DNA from: Flabesymbios commensalis
Lineage: Eukaryota > Annelida > Polychaeta > Terebellida > Flabelligeridae
Assembly (NCBI GenBank): GCA_964017125.1
Contig: OZ024902.1
Span: forward strand, 39,980,365 to 40,044,364
Length of the DNA: 64,000 bases
Reading direction: 5' to 3'
Position 1 is the first letter of the stretch. Each line of letters opens with the position of its first letter. Position numbers and translations under genes: made by a program. Positions 57,201 to 64,000 of this stretch are shown here, piece by piece. The notes under the pieces were generated by a model. That model saw nothing but the letters and a program-made list of their open reading frames with translations, did no database searches and had not been told where the DNA came from.

Positions 57201-59572
57201 CGTGGGCCGTCGCCACGACGGCCTAATTATATGACGTCATACATTAGGGCCCAGTACCCTGAGGGAAATTACTTCCAGTAGTGAAAGGGTTAACATGATT
57301 ATTACACGTATTTTCTTATTTTGATCATTGTAAAAAATAAATAAACCAGCAATAGGTTGATTAAAAAAAATGTAATAAAACACTAAAATATAACATATAT
57401 AACATGTATAACTTAAACTAAATGTGACCCATCTGTACATAACGAGTCTCATGTTGGAAAAATACAATATGGAGTTGATGGTACCATATAAATGGAGCAA
57501 ATCGGCTTTAAAGTCATGGCAAAACTTTAATCGTAAGTTATTTTTTATATAAAAAATAGTTCCTTGTGGCCAAACAGGATTTTTCGGCTAAGCCTCAAAA
57601 TTGTGCATAAATAGTTTTTAACGATTGATTGCTATAGCCAAGGATGTCTACTTTCGTAATCTGCAGGGTGGACTTTGGTTAACTTCTAGCGTTTTTTTCA
57701 AATGGGTAAAATCCAAGATGGCCGTCAGCGGCCATTTTGAAAACAAATAAATGCAAAATCTGATAATCACAATCATGTCATTTCTGACTATTATTGAAGC
57801 GTAGAACCCATTTCTGGCCTTGGTTTTGAAGCATCAAAATTCAACAAAAAACAAAACTCCCTACATGTAATATTAGCCCATATCACACATATTGTCCATT
57901 TTCTCAACTTGTATGGAGCCGACATGCGACTCATTTCGAGCAGATGGGTCACATATATCATGTATATACCAGTTTATTCAACAAAACAAAAAAAATGAAT
58001 TTTAGGTATCCTGAATTATTTCGGCAATTTTTGCACTTGGCACATGCAGATGGGTCACAATGACAAATTAGACATTTGACAATTTGAGTGTGCAGCAATG
58101 TTTTGAAAATCTTACATTTAACCATTTAACTGCTGTTTAAACTGTATTTCAATTTAAAATATTCCTATTATTTTGTACAAACTGGATACCTGATTAATTA
58201 TGTTAGGAGGACATGGTTCAAACAAACCGAAGCTCATGACCAAAAATTCAGATCATGAACATGAGTCAGCACAAAAAACTTTTTAAAATAAATTTGCGAC
58301 AAAATTGTCTATTACATATATACCGGTAAATAGATACCTTACTGGATATGATCTAGGTTTGGGACAAAAAAATATATTTCAACATGCTGTAGGCCCTACA
58401 ACATTTTTATAATGTTTTCAAAAAGACCTTGATAAAAGGGGTCATGAAATATTTACAAAAATTACAAAATATTTAAAAAAAAAATTTCAAGGGTTTTCAC
58501 AACTTCTTTTTTCAAATTCGAGGCTTTTGAAGGCCTTGAAAAGTATTTTTTAGGTGTGTGCGACTCCTGGAGGATATGGAATGTATCTTTTAGAATTTAT
58601 ATCTGGGCTGGACAGCAGCAGGATACACAAACCTAAGTAGCATATTAACCCTTGTGCAGCTGAATTGCTTGTAAACTCAATTTCCCCTTTATCATGTTTA
58701 TCCTTTGAAGCTAAACGCAATTTCCACCTTCAAATAACGATAAAATGTGTTTATTTAGAAAAATACAAATATATAGCAAAATGAGCTATTTCATGTCAAA
58801 CTGAGCATTTATCACAATTCACAAACAATTATTTTATCAATAATAGTAATAATACAGCATTTTATTTGGTTTAAAACATGCTTGAAATCATATAGCAGTT
58901 CTTACTAGCAGGACTAAGGTAACCCTTGAAGTGCGTATTTTTTTTATGAAAACCTTGAAGACCAAAGGGTTTTTTTTAATTTGAAATGATCATAAATGTC
59001 TCAGTTACATGTAGCTCTTTCATTCAATTGAATACAGGTCTATGTTATGGGTCTACAGCTATTAGAAATATAAATTTCTAGTCTTACAGTGCGAGGATAG
59101 ACTTTAGTCGTCAGACAGACGTCAGATTTTGACGACTAAAGTCTATCACCGCGCTCTAAGGGTTAAACTGAAAAATCACTGTAATTACTCACCTGGCAGA
59201 AATAATTGCTCCAATCTGTGCAATGGGACGTACAATGATCCAAACTAATGGAGCTACTTGGTGCCTGGGACTTGTATGGAAATCAATTTTAAATTGTTCA
59301 GTTCCCACAGCGCAGGGTCTAAGAAACTGATGGCTTGATTGCACTAGAGAGAGTAAATTATGTGTGTGTGTTACATTTTGTTTCTGCATTTTCCATTGTG
59401 ATTTCGCTTTCTCTTCACATGTTTGAGCTGATAAATTTCTTGTAAACACACTACTGATCAAGGAAACCTCTTTCAGATTTATTTTCTGGGACAAACACAA
59501 TGATAGATATCTAACAGGAAGTTGGGGCTTCATTAAACTGTAGCAGATATTCATCTTTCCAAGATGATACAT
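48047..59572 (-). CDS. OMA1: Metalloendopeptidase OMA1, mitochondrial (complete, eight coding exons)
   Basis: Inner-membrane M48-family zinc protease that in animals cleaves OPA1 and DELE1 under mitochondrial stress (family knowledge). The eight exons total 1419 bp, all joins keep the frame, and the 472-residue product compares with 524 in human. Seen in order: a basic, hydroxylated N-terminus of mitochondrial-presequence type; FHTSPR near residue 110, as in vertebrate OMA1; a membrane segment near residues 153-171; YFTHIQETPIT; INSPEENAFILP; the zinc motif HEMAH at residues 287-291; a second hydrophobic segment near 307-323; the third-ligand motif ESEAD with Glu352; and EWLSTHPASDNR. The chosen start is the first in-frame ATG (59572). 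A possible splice acceptor (tatatttttcag) lies just upstream at 59613, so a 5' noncoding exon or a short upstream coding exon is possible. Introns carry several MITEs. Confidence 0.96.
48795..48912. repeat. Palindromic family F element
   Basis: aagacgttgaaccaatgttg ... aaattggttcaacgtctc. Confidence 0.75.
48937..49083. repeat. Palindromic family F element, tttgtataaca variant
   Basis: caaaacatttgtag ... caacgtcgaagacgttgggc ... ttttactggga; diverged sister of 20770-20877. Confidence 0.65.
49688..49893. repeat. TTAA-MITE family B, decayed
   Basis: TTAA (49684-49687) | CCCTTAAATTATATAATC; most of one hairpin arm is lost. Confidence 0.55.
50044..50193 (-). CDS. OMA1: OMA1 exon 7
   Basis: 50 codons, phase 0, acceptor tttttttttgatgtag and donor AAG|gttaga. 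Encodes ACYDVRESSTFWNLM and PPEWLSTHPASDNR, the conserved M48 STHP segment, and ends LDQLIPK. Confidence 0.95.
51533..51607 (-). CDS. OMA1: OMA1 exon 6 (third zinc ligand, ESEAD)
   Basis: A 25-codon exon, too small for ORF detection, between acceptor ctttcctttcag and donor AAG|gtaaaa. Encodes LLLHLPYNRKLESEADEVGL followed by QLIAK. The ExxAD motif supplies the third zinc ligand of M48 peptidases. Confidence 0.95.
51768..51860. repeat. Family B fragment
   Basis: acccgctaagttgtttaa and cacttaaagctgtgtttcgc; next to the interspersed repeat below. Confidence 0.5.
51852..52010. repeat. Interspersed repeat, copy 2
   Basis: Aligns with 45775-45935 (gagacttgggtttcgatatg, cactatccttatgtcag, gggagacatacatgtaatgt). 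Confidence 0.55.
52371..52499 (-). CDS. OMA1: OMA1 exon 5 (second hydrophobic segment)
   Basis: 43 codons, acceptor caatttttcag, donor CAT|gtaagt. Encodes AEQVSFAQMMDVFIILIMAA and continues to LVTQWFYRKVMH, matching in position and length the corresponding vertebrate segment ending IQSKLQEY. Confidence 0.95.
52841..53275. repeat. Segmental tandem duplication, left copy (empty site)
   Basis: About 430 bp beginning agcctgacggcactgaagta and ending near ggtaggcctaccct. Contains the unoccupied TTAA at 52888-52891 in gtgttttaaggaaag. Confidence 0.9.
53372..54018. repeat. Segmental tandem duplication, right copy (filled site)
   Basis: Same sequence as 52841-53275 at high identity, but carrying the family A MITE at the matching TTAA, and a few small indels in the G-rich stretch. 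Confidence 0.9.
53428..53646. repeat. TTAA-MITE family A with proven target site
   Basis: TTAA at 53424-53427 and 53647-53650. The paralogous copy without the element has a single TTAA in the same place, so the element is exactly 219 bp and TTAA is the target duplication. Hairpin ends 30 bp from the right end. Confidence 0.97.
54035..54137. repeat. Inverted-repeat element family G
   Basis: atctgtgaaactcaatgacc, gttttcactgagctggctaa and ttatataaccttgttttc blocks; right end decayed. Confidence 0.6.
54256..54350. repeat. Palindromic family F element
   Basis: cccagcaacatgagacgttg; centre cgacgtcgg; right end decayed. Confidence 0.7.
54421..54752. repeat. MITE rich in TTGTCCG/CGGACAA motifs
   Basis: Ends ttcgaaataagg and cttatttagaa are inverted repeats; inside are four cggacaa and four ttgtcc(g/a) motifs. 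Lies in OMA1 intron 4. Confidence 0.65.
55149..55256 (-). CDS. OMA1: OMA1 exon 4 (zinc-binding HEMAH helix)
   Basis: 36 codons between acceptor tttttttacag and donor GGT|gtaagt. Carries TGHIFVYTGLL and the catalytic HExxH motif as LGHEMAHALLSHG: two zinc-ligand histidines and the general-base glutamate are present. Confidence 0.96.
55308..55384. repeat. Short hairpin MITE
   Basis: ctggggcccatcccac ... gtgggatgggcccctgg; about 77 bp, in OMA1 intron 3 next to exon 4. Confidence 0.8.
56032..56205 (-). CDS. OMA1: OMA1 exon 3
   Basis: 58 codons, phase 0 on both sides, acceptor ccttctttctag and donor CCT|gtgagc. Encodes MWEDLSEKVVPDTDPMY and the strand WTVLVINSPEENAFILP just before the protease core. 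Its first ATG is internal to the spliced frame and is not the gene start. Confidence 0.94.
56480..56547. repeat. Family E right-end fragment
   Basis: gacgtctaaagacggtctcc ... gctgtaaagg|TTAA (56548-56551 by eye). Confidence 0.55.
56719..56947 (-). CDS. OMA1: OMA1 exon 2 (RKWW motif and first membrane segment)
   Basis: Acceptor ttttgacttctag precedes 56947 and donor ACA|gtaagt follows 56719. Encodes LFRKWWKKLPEDEK, then the hydrophobic run AAAVSLLVGLGLL and YFTHIQETPITKRKR, which parallel the human RKWWQALP and YFTHLEVSPITGR segments. Confidence 0.95.
57146..57289. repeat. TTAA-MITE family J
   Basis: TTAA at 57142-57145 and 57290-57293; termini CCCTTTCA / TGAAAGGG. Two copies of a tight hairpin, ggccgtcg-cca-cgacggcc, at 57161-57179 and 57205-57223. 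In OMA1 intron 1. Confidence 0.88.
57300..58922. other. OMA1 intron 1; no gene recognised
   Basis: An atggccgtcagcggccattt palindrome stands at 57718-57737; a possible TTAACCCTTGTGCAGC start at 58646 lacks a partner end. Confidence 0.35.
58923..59162. repeat. TTAA-MITE family E
   Basis: GTAA|CCCTTGAAGTGCG ... gcgctctaaggg|TTAA (59163-59166); hairpin gtcagacagacgtcagattttgac region near the right end. It ends 26 bp from the OMA1 exon 1 donor site. Confidence 0.85.
59193..59572 (-). CDS. OMA1: OMA1 exon 1 (presequence and FHTSPR region)
   Basis: Starts ATG TAT CAT at 59572 and runs 126 codons plus two bases to donor AG|gtgagt. The split Arg codon is finished by exon 2. The frame stays open upstream as far as 59611, where an acceptor-like tatatttttcag stands, so translation might begin in an unseen upstream exon. 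An alternative TTG at 59608 is not a credible start in an animal gene. Confidence 0.85.
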
Positions 59573-59936
59573 ATTTGACCTATGAAACAACAACTTGCAC
59601 AAAGCCAATAAACCTGAAAAATATAAAAAGTACAGAAATTATTAAAAGAAAAATAGGGTTTTTTCAAGCACCACATCGTCACATGGCATATTTTCACTCA
59701 ATTTCATTGGATAAAAAAAAAATATATGAAAAGTATACATGTACATGTAATATAATCCATCACAAGGATCACATCCAGACTGAACATTGAGCTAAGTTAA
59801 ACGCTTAATTATATATACATGTTTATTTATACAAATCATAAATTCAGATCACTTCATTTATCTTGAGGTGGGAATTGTGAAATCAATTTACACTTTGAAA
59901 TGAAAAATATGAGAAAACTGGTTAATGAGAATTAAA

Positions 59937-60125
59937 TCCCGGGGCTATTTTGCCACCATACATTTTTATTTAATACTCCTATTAATAAAGGCTAAATACA
60001 AACTATGCTAAGTATGCGAATACCTTACACAACCACCCTCAATTATGACACTTTATATTCCCACTAAAAAAGTGGGTTTAATACAGCGATAAAAAAATGT
60101 AAATAGGGTGGCAAAATAGCCCCGG
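59937..60125. repeat. MITE with ~19-bp inverted repeats
   Basis: ccggggctattttgccacc and ggtggcaaaatagccccgg enclose about 150 bp of AT-rich DNA. Confidence 0.85.
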
Positions 60126-60366
60126 TTTACGGTACTGAAATATATATATATTAGTCTGAAGCTTTTTAAGCTAGCCTTTTCCTTTTGTTCATTTCTGTTT
60201 GAGATGTTATCAATGTACCACTGCTCGTCAGCTGCAATGTAGCCTCAGTGGGCCTATATTACTTTAAAATCATGTTTATGTACCAAGCTGGTTGACCATA
60301 ATATTATTAAGGTAGGGACCACAAGGGGTCGTGATCTGACATAGCTGAAAGAAGGTTCAACACATC

Positions 60367-60440
60367 GTCGCCTCGGAGCTAAAGGATCCTATCTGCCACT
60401 CTGACGAGTGTCAGATAGGATCCTTTAGCTTCGAGGCTAC
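60367..60440. repeat. Hairpin repeat family H
   Basis: gtcgcctcggagctaaagga and complement; second copy of 5810-5870. Confidence 0.85.
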
Positions 60441-60650
60441 AACATGTAAATTGTTGGTCTCTTATTGTAGATCTCCAAACATAAACAGCATCTGGGAATA
60501 AAGCTACACAGCCATTTTAGCTAAAATTGACTAATACATGTACAGTGATTAAAAGAGCTCTTAATCAGGCATCGAGCAAAATATAACTTCAACTCCAAAG
60601 AGTAGGTTGATCACAGGGTATTTTCAGGTGAATATGGCAAAAATTGAAAA

Positions 60651-60726
60651 GTGCTGGTATCTGATCACACACAATTATGGTTGGTATTTGATCACACACC
60701 ATTATGGTGTGTAATCAGGTACCAGC
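60651..60726. repeat. Hairpin repeat
   Basis: gctggtatctgatcacacac ... gtgtgtaatcaggtaccagc, with a duplicated inner arm. Confidence 0.7.
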
Positions 60727-61652
60727 ATAGGATGCTTTTCTAAGATTAAGAAAAACAAAGTTTTGGTGATCTTCCGCATTGACATCTAACTGGGGGCTTA
60801 GTTATAGGCTTACCTTGGTGGGCGCTACATAGTGTTAATGAAATTAGCTACAATCTCTGGCTGTGGCTAAAAAGACATAATTTCACGTCTCTTACCCAAA
60901 ACACTGTCTAGTTGGACAAAATGTATACACTGTGCTCGTTTTACTGACACAACTGCAGCAGCAAAGTAGGCCTACATATTTTTTGTTCAGATTTATTGCT
61001 TGATCATATGAAGCAAACAATTCCACGTTTAAATATATTTTTCTAATTCAGTAATGTTTAATGCTGCAAACCAGTATAAAAACTAAAAAAAACTAAGCTA
61101 GGTCATTATCATGATCCTATCGGTACTAGTCTTATTTATAAAATGGTCTTTCGTCAGAGTGGCATTACTTTGCTACCAATCAATGGAAAAAATCCTTTGT
61201 GATGGAGTTTGGGGACTGTTACTGATAAGTGACTAGCCCACTGGTATGTCATGTAAGTTACTTGTGGCAAGGGGCAGGCCACAAGTGACAATAGAAGCCT
61301 GACACATCCTTACAGCTCATAGAGACAGATGTTCTTAAATTGAGAAGAAACATATAGATTTTATTATAAAATATATGTTTTTCTTCTAAGATTGTAGCTA
61401 ATTTTAAATTTATAGGGAATAAACTAAGTTTCTGCCTGTAGCCTAATCATGCTAATACTAATAGTAATAGCCGGCTATAGACAGTAATATGATATTATGA
61501 GCATAGGTTTAGTATAGTATAGGCTCGAACAAAGTAAAAACGGCATGAAGGGATGAAAAACAACATCGACTCAAAACTGCTAAATCTGGGGGTTCGTTTG
61601 TGAAATACTAACAGTGTAACACAAGGCAAAGCGGGAACTGCCAAAGAAGAAA
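60727..61652. other. No feature recognised
   Basis: AT-rich DNA between OMA1 and the unidentified ORF. Confidence 0.35.
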
Positions 61653-62021
61653 TCACGCCATTGCATAGGCAACACAGAAAAAAAATGCAGTCAGAACAGG
61701 ATATCCCTTTGCAGAAGAAGTCATCAAAGCTGCGTCAACACCAATTCTGACAACGCCGTACAAAGTTTGCCCAACTCTTGGATTGATAAATAATTTTATA
61801 ATAGCCAACCAGATAGGAGTGTTGACAATGTGAGATCTAGTGGAAATGCAAAAATCTCTGTTTGGCAGAATCTGGCTGTTGATCGGGTTGGCTGCGTTTG
61901 ACAAATCGGGATTCTCAACTTTCTGGACGTGAGACTGTAGCGACGCGTCTGATCGCTCTGTGCGACTAGAATCGAAAATCATGTTTCTGATGAGTAAGCA
62001 AAACAATCCATGGAAAGACAT
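61653..62021 (-). CDS. Unidentified 122-residue ORF, possible small membrane protein
   Basis: Single-exon ORF from ATG at 62021 to TGA at 61653. I do not recognise the family. The N-terminus (MSFHGLFCLLIRNM) is hydrophobic with an Arg, a polar Ser/Asn-rich middle follows, and the C-terminal half has two hydrophobic stretches, IWLAIIKLFI and VLTAFFFCVAYAMA, joined by a segment containing GVDAALMTSSAKGYP. Codon use looks coding and the ORF carries no low-complexity repeat. It lies 2.1 kb upstream of OMA1 on the same strand, so it could also be part of a transcript reaching the OMA1 5' end. A chance ORF cannot be excluded. Confidence 0.4.
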   Translation of the reverse strand: MSFHGLFCLLIRNMIFDSSRTERSDASLQSHVQKVENPDLSNAANPINSQILPNRDFCISTRSHIVNTPIWLAIIKLFINPRVGQTLYGVVRIGVDAALMTSSAKGYPVLTAFFFCVAYAMA

Positions 62022-62555
62022 ACAGAGCGTTTCGAAGCACCAGACCAATCACGATTCACCATACTCCGTGAATTACTGATCGATACGATAGCAAACTTTG
62101 TGTTTGTGCGCCATGCATGAAATGTCAACATTGCAATAACAATCAATCACTTAGTCAGCTAGACTATGCTTTTGGTTCGGGCTAGCTAGCCCCAACCAGG
62201 CGGCTGGGCCTTCCGATAAACATTAATTGTTCAAAATCACCTTGCAATCAGATCTGTTTTCGGAAGATCGGTGTGCTATAACTCATAAGCCGACTAAACC
62301 CTAACAAGGCAGCCCGACTCTCCTCTTCTTCTCAGTGAATCTTAGTCTAAAAGTCATCCAATCCCTCACACGCACAAGAGCTACCTGCTGCGAGAACTGC
62401 CCCAATTTTATTTTTTTTGTTTGAGTTGCGTTTGGTGAATTCTGAGGGGTCCTTAAAACATAAAATTGGCAATGCTTTGCATGATGAAAGATATAGGCCT
62501 ATTTGAATTTACTTTCACTCTGGCGAGTTATGTAGATTTCATTCTATAGGGCCTA

Positions 62556-62939
62556 CTCGCCGTCAAATTAAAAATGATCAACCAGGATCGCATGATTTTC
62601 GGCGATTTATCCGTCAATTGTGAACCGATTTCCGTGAAATTTTGCAGAGGCTATTTTCTATTAAAATCCTAGCAGGGGTAAAAAATTTAAAAGTTAGACC
62701 ATTTGCCATGTGATAAAATTTTAGAATTAGTTTAATGGGGTTATAGAGGGACGTCGTAATTTCAATTTACTACATGTCAAATGGTCTAACTTTTGAAATA
62801 CGCTATATAATTTTACGAAATTTTCAGGGCTGTTAGGAGTTGAATAGAATATGGCCTTTGCGAAATTAGAAGGAAATCGGTTTAAAATTGACGGAGAAAT
62901 CGCCGAAAATCATGCGATCCTGGTTAATTTGACGGCGAG
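62556..62939. repeat. Foldback MITE, ~180-bp arms, TA flanks
   Basis: TA|CTCGCCGTCAAATTAA ... TTAATTTGACGGCGAG|TA. The arms share ccaggatcgcatgattttcg and aatttta...gttagaccattt blocks and meet near 62745. Confidence 0.88.
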
Positions 62940-64000
62940 TATAGTAAGTATTCAGTAGTTGACTCTCGGGATTATTATATTGAGTTAATTTGTCTCAATT
63001 CAATCTATGTGTCCTGATGTCTCTGATAATCATTCTAATGGGGGACGTGACTTTTTGTCCGTTTTAATATTTCAATTGGTTTAGGGACCATGAGAGGCGC
63101 CTGCAATTTAAATAACCGTTCTGGCGCGAATCCTCAGTTGACCAAATTCTTTCAACGCACGTCTCCCGTTTGTCTGGTGAAATCACGCAAAATGGACTAA
63201 GTTACGCGTGGGCCCTCAGGCCAGTTCAACCTACAATGTTTTGAGTTACGATGAAGCCGCGAGGCACCGTATTTATGATAAGTTTATGATTTCGTTGAGT
63301 TGAAACGTTGTATTAAGTGTATGAGTTTCTGCTTGGACTTATCAATCTTGTTACCAGACCTGCCAACTCTCATATTACAAGTTTCATCGTTTGCCTGACA
63401 ACATTTAGTATGTATTGAATAATGAACTGTGACAAATTAATACAGATTTGTGCCCGAAGAAACCTCTGAAGTTCCAGTCTCTAGTCTGAGCGCTCAGTTG
63501 AACGTCTGGACTTATTTTGGTCAGCTCGCCGACCGCCTCCCAGTTGTCTAAAACAGATCTCCGGTCATACCACGTCCAGTAGCCACGCAACCACTTCCCT
63601 CCTGAGTGCTAAACCATTACACAGTAGTAGATAGAACCACGACGTAACAATATTGCAATATGGCATTATTGTCATGTAGGGCCATACTAATATTAAACAC
63701 ACGAGTTGTGGTATTTTGGTTTCTGCTCAATTTAAGGGGAGAACCTTTCGAGCAGAATTTTCTTGCTTGCAAGCTGCGAGACGCGTCATTCATGAGCTCA
63801 CGCGTGTCAACGTTCCCCTCACATGTGTTCACTTTTCAAGCCGGGGCTGTTTACGTCTATGTCTATGTTCTCACTTATGACGTATTATTAGTTGTTAGCC
63901 ATGTGTGACTTTCTGCCTCGCTCATTGGTTTTGTCGTCTTGTGTGGCGGGGGGGGGGGGGGGGTGGCTTAATTCAGATCAGAGATTAGCGCGTTAATTCA
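62940..64000. other. No gene recognised; poly-G tract
   Basis: A run of about 18 G at 63947-63963. Short frames here are without recognisable domains. Confidence 0.35.

Noticed and set aside
1-64000. CRISPR array in the palindromic repeats
   Set aside because: The repeats are dispersed, flanked by TTAA or TA, and the DNA is eukaryotic; no regular spacer pattern.

Overview
The window is metazoan nuclear DNA: AT-rich, intron-bearing, with GT-AG splice sites and a very heavy load of small DNA transposons. Two host genes are recognised. The first is the 3' part of the AMPK-related kinase gene NIM1K on the plus strand (two exons at 5988-6256 and 19837-20580, separated by a 13.6 kb intron; the exon or exons for the first ~100 residues are not seen). 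The second is a complete gene for the mitochondrial inner-membrane protease OMA1 on the minus strand (eight coding exons between 59572 and 48047, 472 codons, ending in a clear stop). A third, unidentified single-exon ORF of 122 codons lies upstream of OMA1 on the same strand (62021-61653). A short orphan exon of a cysteine-rich secreted-type protein sits at 26196-26347, fused to transposon sequence. Both recognised proteins align closely, from memory, to vertebrate orthologues. Together with the very frequent octamer TAGGCCTA this suggests a marine invertebrate deuterostome or similar animal, but the species cannot be fixed from the sequence.

Everything else is repeats. The dominant theme is hairpins. 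(1) A set of ~145-250 bp elements starts with CCCTT-like termini and is flanked by TTAA, as in piggyBac-type MITEs. At least five unrelated-looking families (called A-E here) share one layout: a strong hairpin placed about 24-30 bp inside one end only. A duplicated segment at 52.8-54.0 kb supplies both an empty and a filled site for one copy and proves the TTAA target. Several copies are nested at TTAA sites lying inside the termini of other copies. (2) A second set (family F) of ~90-120 bp, nearly complete palindromes begins CCCAGCAAACACGA and is flanked by TA; about twenty copies or pieces occur, many strongly diverged from each other while each stays self-complementary. (3) Further foldback elements include a ~3.9 kb one with ~1.5-1.7 kb arms (36113-40058) and smaller ones at 3.4, 4.4, 30.0, 48.5, 54.4, 59.9 and 62.5 kb.

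Layout: 0-6 kb repeats; 6.0-20.6 kb NIM1K with a repeat-filled intron holding a 161-bp tandem array (9.5-10.5 kb); 20.6-36 kb intergenic with TTAA clusters (21.3-22.0 and 25.6-26.6 kb), the palindrome cluster near 27-28.7 kb, a tRNA-derived SINE and a purine-rich minisatellite (32.4-33.8 kb); 36-40 kb the large foldback element; 34.7 and 41.1 kb LINE relics; 42-48 kb sparse repeats; 48.0-59.6 kb OMA1, whose introns carry MITEs; 61.6-62.1 kb the unidentified ORF; 62.5-64 kb a foldback element and a poly-G tract. No CRISPR array, rRNA gene, intact autonomous transposase or retrovirus-like element was found.
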